From assembly GCA_018062725.1 (NCBI GenBank), contig JAGORP010000004.1, positions 1 to 47,112 on the forward strand: a stretch of DNA of 47,112 nt. Direction: 5' to 3'. The position numbers were made by a program, and so were the translations under genes. This stretch comes from Flavobacterium sp. (GTDB lineage Bacteria > Bacteroidota > Bacteroidia > Flavobacteriales > Flavobacteriaceae). This document shows, piece after piece, positions 8,354 to 18,721 of the stretch (the first letter of the stretch is position 1; every line of letters begins with the position of its first letter). The notes beneath the pieces are model-generated. The model ran no database searches. It was not told the origin of the DNA and saw nothing but the letters and a program-made list of their open reading frames with translations.

Positions 8354-10936
8354 ATGAATTCAATGATGATTTATGTGCCAATTATTATGGCTCTTGTAGG
8401 GCTCGTTTTTATGGCAATGAAAAGAGCTTGGGTGCTCAAACAAGATGCTGGAGACGGCAAAATGAAAGAAATTTCAGATTACATCTATGAAGGTGCTTTG
8501 GCCTTTCTAAAAGCAGAATATCGTTTGCTGACTTTCTTCGTCATTGGAGCGAGTTTGGCTTTAGCAGGAATTTCATTCATTGTGCCAACAACTCATATTC
8601 TAATAGTAGTTGCTTTTATTTTTGGAGCTTTTTTTTCGGCTTTAGCTGGAAATATGGGTATGAAAATTGCAACCAAAACCAACGTAAGAACAACACAAGC
8701 CGCTCGTACTAGTTTACCTCAAGCCTTAAAGGTGTCTTTTGGAGGAGGAACAGTAATGGGGCTGGGTGTAGCGGGTTTAGCTGTATTAGGACTTACAGGA
8801 TTTTTTATTGTTTTCTTCAAAGTGTTTATGGGGGGTGTTTGGACTTCTACAGAAGATATGACTATTGTTTTGGAAACATTAGCGGGCTTCTCTCTTGGAG
8901 CGGAATCTATTGCTTTGTTTGCTCGTGTAGGTGGTGGTATTTATACCAAAGCTGCCGATGTAGGGGCTGACTTAGTAGGAAAAGTGGAAGCAGGAATTCC
9001 AGAGGACGATCCTCGTAATCCAGCGACTATTGCAGATAATGTTGGAGATAACGTAGGTGATGTTGCTGGTATGGGTGCCGATTTGTTTGGTTCGTATGTG
9101 GCAACTGTTTTAGCAGCAATGGTTCTTGGAAACTATGTAATTAAAGATATGGGTGGTGCTATTCAAGATGCTTTTGGCGGAATTGGACCTATCTTATTGC
9201 CAATGGCAATTGCTGGTTTCGGAATTTTATTTTCTATCGTTGGAACATTGTTAGTGAAAATTTCTAACGATGACGCTAAAGAAGCGGAAGTGCAAAAAGC
9301 ATTAAACATTGGAAACTGGGTTTCGATTGCGTTAACGGCTATTTGTTGTTTCTTTTTAGTACAACACATGTTACCTGAAGTAATGACTATGGAATTCTTC
9401 GGAGAAGGTTCTCAAAAAATTTCATCCATGCATGTGTTTTATGCCACTTTAATCGGACTTTTTGTTGGTGGGGCAATTTCTTCAGTAACTGAATATTATA
9501 CAGGTTTAGGGACAAAACCAGTATTGGCAATTGTTCAAAAATCTTCAACGGGTGCAGGTACAAACGTTATTGCAGGTTTGGCAACGGGTATGATTTCTAC
9601 GTTTCCAACCGTAATTTTATTTGCTGCTGCTATTTGGTCAACGTATGCATTGGCTGGATTTTATGGTGTGGCTCTAGCAGCTTCGGCAATGATGGCTACT
9701 ACAGCAATGCAATTAGCGATCGATGCTTTCGGGCCAATTTCTGATAACGCAGGTGGTATTGCTGAAATGAGCGAATTGCCAAAAGAAGTAAGAACAAGAA
9801 CTGATATTTTAGATTCTGTTGGAAATACAACTGCTGCAACGGGTAAAGGTTTTGCTATTGCTTCGGCAGCGTTAACTTCATTAGCGTTGTTTGCTGCGTA
9901 TGTAACGTTTACTGGAATTGATGGAATTAATATTTTTAAAGCGCCTGTTTTAGCCATGTTATTCGTGGGTGGAATGATTCCGGTGGTTTTCTCTGCTTTA
10001 GCGATGAATTCTGTTGGTAAAGCGGCTATGGATATGGTATATGAAGTGCGTCGTCAGTTTAAAGAAATTCCAGGAATCATGGAAGGAACTGGAAAGCCTG
10101 AATACGGTAAATGTGTGGAAATTTCTACGAAAGCTGCGTTACGCGAAATGATGTTGCCAGGAATTTTAACCATTGGTTTTCCTATTGCAATTGTTTTAAT
10201 TGGGAAATTAGTTTATGGCGATAACAACCAATTAATTGCCGAAATGCTAGGGGGTTATATGGCGGGAGTTACTGTTTCTGGAGTGCTTTGGGCGGTGTTT
10301 CAAAACAATGCCGGCGGTGCTTGGGATAATGCTAAAAAATCATTCGAAGCAGGTGTAATGATTAATGGAGAAATGACGTATAAAGGTTCTGATGCACACA
10401 AAGCAGCAGTAACTGGAGACACTGTGGGAGATCCTTTCAAAGATACTTCTGGTCCTTCTATGAATATTTTGATCAAATTGACTTGTTTGATTGGTTTAGT
10501 TATTGCGCCAATTTTAGGTGGACATTCAGCAGGAACAGCTAAAGAAGATTGTTGTGCCAAAACTGAAAAATGTGACATGAAAGAAATGAAATGTGACATG
10601 ACCAAATGTGCGACCATGACTAAAGAAGAATGCGCTAAAATGTGTGACGATAATGGTTGTTCACCAAAAGAAAAAGAAATGTGTTTGTCGCATTATGGTG
10701 CTGATGGGAAGTTTGCTAAAAAAGCCGATTGTAAAATGGCTTGTTGTGATGCTTCAGCGGCTGATGTGAAAATGGAAGTCAAAAAAGAAGTTTCTATTAA
10801 AAAAGAAATGATAAACGGTAAAGTGAAAGCTACCGTTACCACTACTACTACAAGTGGAGACAAAACAGCGGAAGCTGTTGAGGTTTTTGAAGGTACAGAA
10901 ACGGAAGTACAAGCAAAAATAGATGCACTAAAATAA
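8354..10936 (+). CDS. hppA: Membrane-bound ion-pumping pyrophosphatase with Cys-rich C-terminal extension
   Basis: An integral membrane pump of 860 residues that couples pyrophosphate hydrolysis to export of Na+ or H+. Catalytic motifs are present: [31 protein letters not shown] and, near the middle, [30 protein letters not shown] carries Ala where K+-independent enzymes have Lys, so a K+-dependent subfamily is expected. The ion pumped cannot be settled by eye. The pump core ends near residue 727 (LGGHSAG). A further 133 residues follow: about 66 with 12 cysteines and several Met/Asp/Lys repeats ([13 protein letters not shown]), then a Lys-rich and Thr-rich tail. I know of no such tail in the standard family. 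Intrinsic terminator downstream. Confidence 0.95.
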   Translation: MNSMMIYVPIIMALVGLVFMAMKRAWVLKQDAGDGKMKEISDYIYEGALAFLKAEYRLLTFFVIGASLALAGISFIVPTTHILIVVAFIFGAFFSALAGNMGMKIATKTNVRTTQAARTSLPQALKVSFGGGTVMGLGVAGLAVLGLTGFFIVFFKVFMGGVWTSTEDMTIVLETLAGFSLGAESIALFARVGGGIYTKAADVGADLVGKVEAGIPEDDPRNPATIADNVGDNVGDVAGMGADLFGSYVATVLAAMVLGNYVIKDMGGAIQDAFGGIGPILLPMAIAGFGILFSIVGTLLVKISNDDAKEAEVQKALNIGNWVSIALTAICCFFLVQHMLPEVMTMEFFGEGSQKISSMHVFYATLIGLFVGGAISSVTEYYTGLGTKPVLAIVQKSSTGAGTNVIAGLATGMISTFPTVILFAAAIWSTYALAGFYGVALAASAMMATTAMQLAIDAFGPISDNAGGIAEMSELPKEVRTRTDILDSVGNTTAATGKGFAIASAALTSLALFAAYVTFTGIDGINIFKAPVLAMLFVGGMIPVVFSALAMNSVGKAAMDMVYEVRRQFKEIPGIMEGTGKPEYGKCVEISTKAALREMMLPGILTIGFPIAIVLIGKLVYGDNNQLIAEMLGGYMAGVTVSGVLWAVFQNNAGGAWDNAKKSFEAGVMINGEMTYKGSDAHKAAVTGDTVGDPFKDTSGPSMNILIKLTCLIGLVIAPILGGHSAGTAKEDCCAKTEKCDMKEMKCDMTKCATMTKEECAKMCDDNGCSPKEKEMCLSHYGADGKFAKKADCKMACCDASAADVKMEVKKEVSIKKEMINGKVKATVTTTTTSGDKTAEAVEVFEGTETEVQAKIDALK

Positions 10937-10956
10937 GAGTTGTGTAAATAAATGAT

Positions 10957-10985
10957 AAGCCCTCGATTTTTTGAGGGCTTTTTTA
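10957..10985 (+). terminator. Intrinsic terminator of hppA
   Basis: AAGCCCTC (10957-10964) pairs with GAGGGCTT (10973-10980), followed by a T-run. Confidence 0.9.
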
Positions 10986-11017
10986 TGTAATAATGCTAAA
11001 ATTATTTTTATAAAAAA

Positions 11018-11048
11018 TTTGTAAAAATTAAAAGTTATCCTATATTTG
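11018..11048 (+). promoter_or_regulatory. tRNA-Gly promoter
   Basis: TTTG (11018-11021) and TATATTTG (11041-11048) with a 19-base spacer: a textbook Bacteroidetes promoter 11 bases before the tRNA. Confidence 0.8.
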
Positions 11049-11059
11049 CACTCGCTAAT

Positions 11060-11132
<73 letters not shown>

Positions 11133-11137
11133 CATAA

Positions 11138-11167
11138 AAAACCTCAAAGTTTACTTTGAGGTTTTTT
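11138..11167. terminator. Bidirectional terminator between tRNA-Gly and the kinase gene
   Basis: AACCTCAAAGT and ACTTTGAGGTT form an 11-bp stem with a 2-base loop, flanked by A-run and T-run, so it can end both the tRNA (+) and the convergent kinase operon (-). Confidence 0.9.
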
Positions 11168-11182
11168 GTTTTTTAAAATAGA

Positions 11183-11797
11183 TTAAAATAATCCATTTAT
11201 TTCGGCGTCAATTCTGTTGATAATCATTCCTAAATCTTCTGGATTGTCAACAAAATTGATATTATCGACATCTATAATAAGTAATTTTCCTTTGTCATAA
11301 GTTTGAATCCAAGCTTCATAACGCTCGTTTAATCGGCTCAAATATTCAATAGAAATAGAATTTTCATAATCGCGACCACGTTTGTGAATTTGTCCAACCA
11401 AGTTCGGAATAGAACTTCTTAAATAAATTAATAAATCAGGTGGTGCTACTAAATTTTCCATCAATTCAAAAAGCGAGGAATAATTTTCGAAATCGCGATT
11501 GCTCATTAATCCCATTGCATGTAAATTCGGAGCGAAAATATGAGCATCTTCGTAAATAGTTCGGTCTTGAATGATTTTTTTACCACTTTCGCGGATCTTC
11601 AAAATTTGACGAAAACGACTGTTCAAGAAATAAATTTGTAGGTTAAATGACCATCTGTCCATTGTGTTATAGAAATCATCTAAATACGGATTGTCTACCA
11701 CGTCTTCAAAATGTGGTTCCCATTTAAAATGTTTTGCTAAAAGTCGGGTTAGTGTGGTTTTTCCTGCGCCTATGTTTCCTGCTACTGCTATATGCAT
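11183..11797 (-). CDS. Deoxynucleoside kinase (dCK/dGK family)
   Basis: Phosphorylates deoxynucleosides in salvage. 204 residues, the normal bacterial size. The P-loop GNIGAGKTT is at 7-15, FED (30-32) supplies the catalytic glutamate, and QDRTIYED (77-84) is the DR motif of the dNK family. RGRDYE (140-145) fits the lid region. Base specificity cannot be read from sequence. The ATG shares one base with the stop of the upstream gene (TAATG), so the pair is translationally coupled. Confidence 0.92.
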   Translation of the reverse strand: MHIAVAGNIGAGKTTLTRLLAKHFKWEPHFEDVVDNPYLDDFYNTMDRWSFNLQIYFLNSRFRQILKIRESGKKIIQDRTIYEDAHIFAPNLHAMGLMSNRDFENYSSLFELMENLVAPPDLLIYLRSSIPNLVGQIHKRGRDYENSISIEYLSRLNERYEAWIQTYDKGKLLIIDVDNINFVDNPEDLGMIINRIDAEINGLF

Positions 11798-12588
11798 TAT
11801 GGTAAATTGATTTTGTAATTGGTAATTCCTTCGGAAGTAAAAATAGCTAAATTTTGGTTTTTGTAGCTAAAACTAGTAAAGGTTTTTTGAATATTTTCTA
11901 CCGGGGTGGAAGTTTTCTTCAACACATCATACAAATAGAGTTGACCATTTTTTTGATAGGCAATAACACTTTCGTCTGACAAATGTATTTGATCAAAATC
12001 GGGGAGTGTGCCTAAACTTGATATTTTTCCGTAAATAGAACAAGAATAGAGTTGATTGTCAGTGTCTATCCAGTAAAAATGGGTGTACGTCGCTTTGTAA
12101 ATTTTAATTTCCTTTGTAAAAGAGTTGCTAATATATTTAAAGGATTCATTTGCGTAATTATACAAACCCAATCGCTGGGTAAGGGTGTTAAAAATCCAAT
12201 AATTGTTTTGAGAGGAAGTCCCAATAGCACTCGCGGTAATATTGAAATCGGTTTGAGAAAAGTTTATTTTTTCAATTTCATTGAGTTGATTGTCCAGGGC
12301 AATAATCATGTTGAAATTTTCATAAAAAAGTAAAATCCGTAAAGAGTTTTGAATATCAACCTTAGTAATTTTACCTAAACTTACGTTTTTGTATTGAAAT
12401 TTTTCAGCATTTTTAAGTTTGAAAAGGGTATTGTTTTTGATGAAATACTCATAATCCAAGGCATCACTTCCGATATATTCATCGGCTTCGATAAATTTTG
12501 TGCTCATTTGGGAAGCTACCGGATTATTGTATTGCGCCGAATACGATATCGAAATAAGTAGCGCAAAAAGCATAAGTTGTTTTTTCAT
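11797..12588 (-). CDS. Exported protein of unknown function, possibly beta-propeller-like
   Basis: 263 residues from the ATG at 12586-12588, which begins a clear signal peptide (MKKQLMLFALLISISYSAQ). An upstream in-frame start would put 20 polar residues before it and is rejected. The mature part is a series of short beta-strand-like units with aromatic and Asp/Asn turns (YWIFNTLTQRLGLYNY, FYWIDTDNQLYSCS, GQLYLYDVLKK), suggestive of a beta propeller; this is only an impression. Coupled to the downstream kinase gene by a one-base overlap, a neighbour with no obvious functional link. Confidence 0.75.
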   Translation of the reverse strand: MKKQLMLFALLISISYSAQYNNPVASQMSTKFIEADEYIGSDALDYEYFIKNNTLFKLKNAEKFQYKNVSLGKITKVDIQNSLRILLFYENFNMIIALDNQLNEIEKINFSQTDFNITASAIGTSSQNNYWIFNTLTQRLGLYNYANESFKYISNSFTKEIKIYKATYTHFYWIDTDNQLYSCSIYGKISSLGTLPDFDQIHLSDESVIAYQKNGQLYLYDVLKKTSTPVENIQKTFTSFSYKNQNLAIFTSEGITNYKINLP

Positions 12589-12709
12589 AAAAGCTAATTT
12601 ACAATTAAACTTTAATATTTTTTTACTGTCAAAGTGTTTATTTAACAAATCATTAGTAACAAATGTGGCACTTTATAGTCATATTTGATATCCTATTAAA
12701 CGTAAATGT

Positions 12710-13600
12710 ATGAAAACTATATTTTTTAGCTTTGCTGCTTTCTTAATTTCCAGTATGACCTTCGCGCAAGATTTTCAAGGCATGGCGGTATATGAATCGA
12801 AAACTTCTTCAGGTGATATGTCGGCCCGTTTTCAAGGAAATAGAGATATTACGCCTGAAATGCAAAAACGTATGGAGGAACGAATGAAAAATATGCTGGA
12901 AAAAACATTCACATTGCATTTCGATAAAAATACTTCAATCTACAAAGAAGAAGAAAAGTTAGATGCTCCCGGAACCAATTCTGGAAACATGCGTATGATA
13001 GGATCTTTTATGGGGGGCGGTGGAACGCATTATAAAAATGTAAAGGATAAAGTATATACTATCGATAAAGAAATGTTTGGTAAAGAGTTTTTGGTCAAAG
13101 ATACTTTAGAAACCATAAAATGGAATCTTACCCAAGAAACCAAACAAATAGGAGATTATCTGTGTTTTAAAGCGACTGCGAAAGTCAAAAATCCGGCTTC
13201 CGATTTTAGAAATTTCAAAATGCGTGAGGAAAGTAAAGAGGCCAAACCAAAAACAGAAGAAGAAAAGAAAAGGACCAACATGTTACCTGAAGGTGATGTG
13301 CCTAAAGAAATAGAAGTGGTTGCTTGGTATACACCTGATGTTCCGGTTAATAACGGACCTGAAAATTTTCAGGGGCTACCAGGGCTAATTTTGGAAGTAA
13401 CCAAAGGAAGAACAACAATTTTGTGTTCTAAAGTGGTGATGAATGTAAAGGATAAAAAAGAAATCAAAGCGCCAACGAATGGCAAGGTGGTGTCGCAAAA
13501 TGAGTATGATGAAATCATGAAGAAAAAAATGGAAGAAATGCGCGACATGTACCAATCAAGAGGAGCAAATGGCGGAATGCAAATTCGAATGGGAAATTAA
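12710..13600 (+). CDS. GLPGLI family protein
   Basis: 296 residues with signal peptide MKTIFFSFAAFLISSMTFAQ. It has the family motif NFQGLPGLILEV near residues 219-230, after WYTPDVPVNNGP, and ends in a charged, Met-rich tail. The family is restricted to Bacteroidetes, is exported, and has no established biochemical role. It is placed, as often seen, immediately before a TonB-dependent-receptor-like gene (1 base apart), so the two probably act together at the outer membrane. Confidence 0.92.
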   Translation: MKTIFFSFAAFLISSMTFAQDFQGMAVYESKTSSGDMSARFQGNRDITPEMQKRMEERMKNMLEKTFTLHFDKNTSIYKEEEKLDAPGTNSGNMRMIGSFMGGGGTHYKNVKDKVYTIDKEMFGKEFLVKDTLETIKWNLTQETKQIGDYLCFKATAKVKNPASDFRNFKMREESKEAKPKTEEEKKRTNMLPEGDVPKEIEVVAWYTPDVPVNNGPENFQGLPGLILEVTKGRTTILCSKVVMNVKDKKEIKAPTNGKVVSQNEYDEIMKKKMEEMRDMYQSRGANGGMQIRMGN

Positions 13601-13601
13601 A

Positions 13602-16307
13602 ATGAAGAAAATAATTCCTTTTTTTTTACTGTTGCTTTCAACTGCTTTTTATTCTCAATCCATTAAATTTGAGGGAATTGTTAAAGATACAACCAATGTT
13701 CCCTTGGAAATGGCAAATGTTATGGCGGTCAATCAAGTCACAAAAGCGGTTGATGCCTATTCAATTACCAATGATAAAGGGCGTTTTTTACTAAACCTTA
13801 AGCCAAACGCGAATTATAATGTCCGTTTTTCGTATTTGGGGTTAAAAACGAAAAGCATTTCTCTCACGACACAAGATAAAGATATTATCCAAAATGTTTC
13901 ACTGATTGCTGATGCAAGCCAGCTTTCAGAAATTGAAGTGGTGAAGCAAATGCCGGTTTCGGTGAAAGGTGATACGCTGATTTATAACGCCGATTCTTTT
14001 AAAACAGGAACCGAGCGAAAGCTGGAAGATGTGCTAAAAAAATTACCAGGCGTCGAAGTCAATGCTAATGGCGAAGTTGAGGTGGAAGGGAAAAAAGTGT
14101 CCAAATTAATGGTGGAAGGCAAAGATTTTTTTGATGGAGATACCAAACTCGGAGTAAAAAATATTCCCGCGGACGCCATTGATAAAGTGCAAGTCCTAAG
14201 AAATTATAACGAAGTTAGCGCGCTCAAAGGGGTCGAAAATAACGAAGATAATGTAGCAATGAATATCAAGCTTAAAAGCGGAAAGAAAAACTTTTGGTTT
14301 GGAGATGTTACTGCTGGTGCCGGAGTCGCTCACACAGATGAACGCTATTTGGTAAATCCGAAATTGTTTTATTACAGTCCGAAATACAGTTTGAATTTTA
14401 TCGGAAATTTGAATAATATCGGGGAATTACCCTTAACAATTCAAGATTATTTCAAGTTTACAGGCGGATTTAGAAATATGGCTCGCCGAAGTGGTACTAA
14501 TTTTTCGGTTGCTTCCAATGACTTAGGAATTTCATTACTTCGAAATAATCGCGCGAAAGAAATTGTATCCGAATTTGGAGCGACTAATTTTTCTTTTAAC
14601 CCTAATAAAAAACTTAGCTTTTCGGGATTTGCTATTTTGTCCGGAACGGAAACGGAATTGGAAACGAATAATAAAACCAGTTTTCTGGATGAAAATAAGC
14701 AAATCAAAACCACTGAAAACAGAGCAGAATTGTCGAAACAAAAAAGTAATTTAGGGTTGTTTAAGCTGTCTACGTCTTATAAACCTAATGAAAAATTACA
14801 ACTAGAATATGATGTGCTTGCTAAAACGTCTAAGCAAAATGAAGATAATACGGCTTTGCAACAAACCTTTGATAATACAAGTTCTTTTTTGAATTCGCAA
14901 ACGATTTTAACTACTAAAAAACAAGATCCGATAACTGTAAATCAAAATCTAAGTGCTTATTTTACTAAAAATGAAAAGAATATTTTTGCTTTGGAAATGC
15001 AGCATTTGTATCAAAATGAAGACCCATTTTACAAAGCTAATTTAGATTTTGTGCCGTTTAATTTTACCGGATACGATGGGTCTCAAAATCGAGATGTGGT
15101 AAATCAACAACGGTTTATCCGTACCAATAAAATCGACGGGAAACTGGATTATTATTATGTGTTAACACCAAAAAGTAATTTAAACTTTACTTTCGGAGCG
15201 GCAAATTCTAGTCAAAATTTCAATTCTTATATTTTTCAAACCTTAGATAATTCAAGTCAAAATGCAATTACGGATGTCGATTTTAATAATGATGTAAACT
15301 ACAATTTTACCGACTTGTACTTCGGATTTCATTATAAAATTCTGGCAGGGAAATATACTCTTACGCCAGGTTTTACGGCTCATAAATACAATACTTTTAA
15401 TACGCAATTAAACGAAAGAATCACGGATAATTTTTACCGTGTATTGCCTGATTTCTATGTTTTATATCAAATCAAAAAATCTGAAACCTTATCTTATAAT
15501 TATGCCATTACAAATGAATTTACCGATGTGAATAAGTTGGCACAAGGCGCTATTTTTACCAATTATAATTCATTGTTTAAAGGAAATCGAAATCTGGAAA
15601 ATGCTTTGTCTCAGACGCATACCTTGCGTTATTTCAAATACAATATGTTCAATTTTGAAAATATTTTCGGAAATATTTTGTATTCCAAACGAATGAATGC
15701 CGTGAAAAGTTCAGTGCTATTTAATCAGGAAAATCAAACGGCAACAGCTATTAATTCAAATTTTGCCGATGAATCCCTAAACGGATTGGCAGGTTACGGT
15801 CGAGGTTTTGCTAGATTTTACAAAGCTAGTTTAAATGCAAATGTCAATTGGTCAAAATTCAATAACTTACGAGGAACTCAAAATCAAGTTACCGAAAGTT
15901 TCTCGCAAACCTATTCGGTAAAAGCTTCCACAAATTATAAAGAATTGCCTAATGTCGAATTCGGTTTTAGCAAAGTAATCAATAAATATAATGGAGGAAC
16001 TTTTAGTACAGATAGGCCTTCAGTAAAATTGGATTATTATTTTTTAAATGCATTTTCATTCGTCGCAGAATACGAGTATAATCATTATTACAATAGTGAG
16101 AAAACCATTCAAAATGAATATGATTTTCTTGCAGCAAGTCTTATCTATCAGAAGAAAGGCGGGAAAATGGAATATAAAATATCGGGAACTAATTTGTTAA
16201 ATACAACTGCTTTAAATGATGATTCGTTCAATCAAACTTTTGTTAGGACTTCTCAGTATGTTGTACAACCACGGTATGTCATTCTTTCGTTGAAATATAA
16301 CTTATAA
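13602..16307 (+). CDS. TonB-dependent-receptor-like outer-membrane barrel with carboxypeptidase-regulatory domain
   Basis: 901 residues from ATG 13602, which starts a signal peptide (MKKIIPFFLLLLSTAFYSQ). A start at 13569 would put extra residues inside the upstream gene and is rejected. Residues about 20-105 are a carboxypeptidase-regulatory-like domain. About 110-220 form a plug-like region (VSVKGDTLIYNADSFK, LPGVEVNANGEVEVEGK). The remainder is a large beta barrel ending VILSLKYNL with a terminal hydrophobic residue. The outer-membrane beta-barrel family (PF14905-like) is the best description. The substrate is unknown. Partner of the GLPGLI gene. Confidence 0.88.
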   Translation: MKKIIPFFLLLLSTAFYSQSIKFEGIVKDTTNVPLEMANVMAVNQVTKAVDAYSITNDKGRFLLNLKPNANYNVRFSYLGLKTKSISLTTQDKDIIQNVSLIADASQLSEIEVVKQMPVSVKGDTLIYNADSFKTGTERKLEDVLKKLPGVEVNANGEVEVEGKKVSKLMVEGKDFFDGDTKLGVKNIPADAIDKVQVLRNYNEVSALKGVENNEDNVAMNIKLKSGKKNFWFGDVTAGAGVAHTDERYLVNPKLFYYSPKYSLNFIGNLNNIGELPLTIQDYFKFTGGFRNMARRSGTNFSVASNDLGISLLRNNRAKEIVSEFGATNFSFNPNKKLSFSGFAILSGTETELETNNKTSFLDENKQIKTTENRAELSKQKSNLGLFKLSTSYKPNEKLQLEYDVLAKTSKQNEDNTALQQTFDNTSSFLNSQTILTTKKQDPITVNQNLSAYFTKNEKNIFALEMQHLYQNEDPFYKANLDFVPFNFTGYDGSQNRDVVNQQRFIRTNKIDGKLDYYYVLTPKSNLNFTFGAANSSQNFNSYIFQTLDNSSQNAITDVDFNNDVNYNFTDLYFGFHYKILAGKYTLTPGFTAHKYNTFNTQLNERITDNFYRVLPDFYVLYQIKKSETLSYNYAITNEFTDVNKLAQGAIFTNYNSLFKGNRNLENALSQTHTLRYFKYNMFNFENIFGNILYSKRMNAVKSSVLFNQENQTATAINSNFADESLNGLAGYGRGFARFYKASLNANVNWSKFNNLRGTQNQVTESFSQTYSVKASTNYKELPNVEFGFSKVINKYNGGTFSTDRPSVKLDYYFLNAFSFVAEYEYNHYYNSEKTIQNEYDFLAASLIYQKKGGKMEYKISGTNLLNTTALNDDSFNQTFVRTSQYVVQPRYVILSLKYNL

Positions 16308-16336
16308 AAAAAGTCCCACAATTTGCGGGACTTTTT
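16307..16336. terminator. Bidirectional terminator between convergent genes
   Basis: AAAAAGTCCC pairs with GGGACTTTTT across a 9-base loop, with A-run and T-run on either side. Confidence 0.85.
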
Positions 16337-16351
16337 ATAGGGTATTCAATA

Positions 16352-17194
16352 TTAGAAATGATAACTAACTCCGAAATTTAATCCTAGACTGCTTGCGTTA
16401 AATGAAGGTCTTGGAGATTTGTGTGCCTCATTGTCCGATTCTGGTCCGCCGAAAGTATGGCTATCAACAAATTCTACATGTGAGTCGTTATAAGTCATGA
16501 ATGCTAATTGACTAACGCCATTAACGTTTGCTTTTGTGATTTCAGCTTCAGTTGGGCTAATATTGCCGGAAATAGAAGTCAGTTCAGCAAATAAAGCTAA
16601 TTTACTGTTGATGCTGAAGTTGATACCAGCAGAACCTCTAAAAGCAAGCATCATTCCGCCTGTTAATTCGGCTTCCATGTCAAATGTATCACCTGTTGAA
16701 GCGTCAAATTCAGTATTTGTGTAAGTTGTTTTACCCATTCCCATTACTAAACCAATTTTCGCATACGGATTGATTTTCTCGTATCCAGCTGCGATTACGA
16801 AAGCTGGTTTGATTTGAAGTTGATTGGTTTTAATAGAATTGTTTTGAGAATTCAATCCAAAGGAATCAATATCTGTTCTTGTGCTGTTGGTTTCACTACC
16901 TAGTAATAAACCAATACCCATTTCAGCTCCAATGTTTTTGTTAAACATGTATCCGAAATTTCCACCAACATTAACACCTTTTCCTAAAGATAGTTTTACG
17001 GTTTCAAAATTAACTCCAGTTGGAGAATCTGTTCCGTTGTAAAAAGTTACAAATTCACCGTACTGAAGGTTGCTGTTAGCGTTGCTGCAGAAATTATAAC
17101 CTGCGCTTACACCAGCATAAAATCCTTTTTTGATTTGAGCGTTTGTAGTGCAAGCAAATAAAGTAAGGGCTGCACCTAAAATTAGTTTTTTCAT
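16352..17194 (-). CDS. Outer-membrane beta-barrel protein (OmpW/porin-like)
   Basis: 280 residues from ATG 17192-17194, giving signal peptide MKKLILGAALTLFACTTNAQ. An in-frame TTG 15 codons upstream is rejected. The mature protein is a string of amphipathic strands (GFYAGVSAGYNF, VNVGGNFGYMF, PAFVIAAGYEKINPYAKIGLVMG) ending SLGLNFGVSYHF, with the terminal Phe needed for BAM recognition. It fits the small 8-to-10-strand barrel families (PF13505/PF13568). Function unknown. Confidence 0.85.
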   Translation of the reverse strand: MKKLILGAALTLFACTTNAQIKKGFYAGVSAGYNFCSNANSNLQYGEFVTFYNGTDSPTGVNFETVKLSLGKGVNVGGNFGYMFNKNIGAEMGIGLLLGSETNSTRTDIDSFGLNSQNNSIKTNQLQIKPAFVIAAGYEKINPYAKIGLVMGMGKTTYTNTEFDASTGDTFDMEAELTGGMMLAFRGSAGINFSINSKLALFAELTSISGNISPTEAEITKANVNGVSQLAFMTYNDSHVEFVDSHTFGGPESDNEAHKSPRPSFNASSLGLNFGVSYHF

Positions 17195-17294
17195 TTGTTT
17201 GTTTTTTAAATTTAAAGCAAAAATATACATTTTATGCAAATGATATAATTGTTTTGTTGCTGTTTTTGTTCGTACTTCAAAAGTAAGGGTAAAA

Positions 17295-17320
17295 AAAAAT
17301 CCCGAGTTATCGGGATTTTT
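17295..17320 (-). terminator. Terminator of metK
   Basis: AAAAATCCCGA (17295-17305) and TCGGGATTTTT (17310-17320) form an 11-bp stem with a 4-base loop, directly after the metK stop on the minus strand. Confidence 0.85.
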
Positions 17321-17340
17321 ATGGTATATTTATTTCAGAA

Positions 17341-18591
17341 TTAAATTCCGAAAGCCGCTTTTACTTTGTCTACGAAGTCTAATTTTTCCCAAGTGAATAA
17401 TTCAACTTCAACCGTTTTTGGTGAGCCATTTGGTAATTGGAACGTTTTGGTTACGGTTTCAGGTTTTCTACCCATGTGGCCGTATGCAGCGGTTTCACTG
17501 TATATCGGGTTTCTCAATTTTAAACGTTGTTCGATAAAGTACGGACGCATATCAAATACATTCTCTACTACTTTACTGATTTCTCCATCCGTTAAATTTA
17601 CTTTTGAAGTGCCATAAGTTACTACATTGATTGAAGTTGGTTTTGCCACTCCAATCGCATAGGAAACTTGTACTAAAACTTCATCACATAACCCGGCAGC
17701 CACTAAGTTTTTGGCAATATGACGCGTTGCATAAGCGGCCGAACGGTCTACTTTTGATGGGTCTTTTCCAGAGAAAGCACCACCACCGTGAGCTCCTTTT
17801 CCTCCATACGTATCTACAATAATTTTTCTTCCTGTTAATCCAGTATCTCCGTGTGGACCTCCAATTACGAATTTTCCAGTAGGGTTGATGTGGTAAGTAA
17901 TATTGTCGTTAAATAAGTGCGCGTATTGTGGGTATTTTGCTTTCACTCTTGGAATCAAAATTTCAATAATGTCTTTCTTGATTTTAGCTAACATTTCTGC
18001 TTCCGGACCGAAATCATCGTGTTGTGTTGATACGACAATAGCATCTATTCTAACAGGTTTGTTGTCGTCTGAATATTCTAAAGTTACTTGCGATTTGGCA
18101 TCTGGACGTAAATATTTGATCTCGTTGTTTTCCCTTCTTAAGTTGGCCAATTCAATCAAAATTGCGTGAGACAAGTCTAATGCTAGTGGCATATAATTTT
18201 CCGTTTCATTGGTAGCATAACCAAACATCATTCCTTGGTCGCCAGCTCCTTGCTCTTCTTTACTTGCTCTATCAACTCCTTGGTTAATATCTTGAGATTG
18301 CTCGTGAATAGCCGATAAAACGCCACAAGAATCCGCTTCAAACATGTATTCACTTTTAGTATATCCAATTTTTCGGATTACCTCACGTGCAATTTGTTGA
18401 ACGTCTAAGTATGTTTTTGATTTTACTTCGCCAGCAAGAATCACCTGACCTGTAGTTACCAAAGTTTCACATGCTACTTTTGAGTCTGCATCAAATGCCA
18501 AAAAGTTATCGATTAATGCATCACTAATTTGATCAGCCACTTTGTCTGGATGTCCTTCACTCACTGATTCTGACGTAAATAAATAAGCCAT
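17341..18591 (-). CDS. metK: S-adenosylmethionine synthetase
   Basis: Makes SAM from methionine and ATP in the cytoplasm. 416 residues, normal length. [16 protein letters not shown] (14-29) holds the ATP-binding His and metal-binding Asp. [12 protein letters not shown] and [19 protein letters not shown] are the two family signatures. It is divergent from the methionine gene block on the other side of a 360-base intergenic region, and its leader carries a SAM-II-type riboswitch, so the enzyme making SAM appears to be feedback-controlled by SAM. Confidence 0.97.
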   Translation of the reverse strand: MAYLFTSESVSEGHPDKVADQISDALIDNFLAFDADSKVACETLVTTGQVILAGEVKSKTYLDVQQIAREVIRKIGYTKSEYMFEADSCGVLSAIHEQSQDINQGVDRASKEEQGAGDQGMMFGYATNETENYMPLALDLSHAILIELANLRRENNEIKYLRPDAKSQVTLEYSDDNKPVRIDAIVVSTQHDDFGPEAEMLAKIKKDIIEILIPRVKAKYPQYAHLFNDNITYHINPTGKFVIGGPHGDTGLTGRKIIVDTYGGKGAHGGGAFSGKDPSKVDRSAAYATRHIAKNLVAAGLCDEVLVQVSYAIGVAKPTSINVVTYGTSKVNLTDGEISKVVENVFDMRPYFIEQRLKLRNPIYSETAAYGHMGRKPETVTKTFQLPNGSPKTVEVELFTWEKLDFVDKVKAAFGI

Positions 18592-18656
18592 AAAATTTAA
18601 TTTTAAATTTAATTAAGCGAGGAAATAATTGCAGGGATTGCCTAAAGAGTAGTAAT

Positions 18657-18714
18657 TACTGCTTTAGCATTTTTTTAATGAGGTTGCAATCAGTTCAAAT
18701 TTTTCCTCTCGATT
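18657..18714 (-). ncRNA. Probable SAM-II riboswitch upstream of metK
   Basis: Reading the minus strand: P1 arm GAGG (18705-18708), an L1 loop with AATTTGAACTGATTGCAA, P1 arm CCTC (18680-18683), then ATTAAA and the conserved TGCTAAA. A pseudoknot is formed by ACTG in the loop with CAGT (18658-18661). The order GAUUUG..UUGCA-G/A-CC-..UUAAA..GCUAAA agrees with the SAM-II (metA element) consensus as I remember it. P1 is short (4 bp). A competing hairpin can form between CTAAAG of the aptamer and CTTTAG just downstream. The position in the leader of metK fits SAM feedback. Confidence 0.72.
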
Positions 18715-18721
18715 TCGATTG

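Noticed and set aside
9163..10617. Minus-strand open frames inside hppA
   Set aside because: Mirror frames of a highly conserved gene, with no start context or family resemblance.
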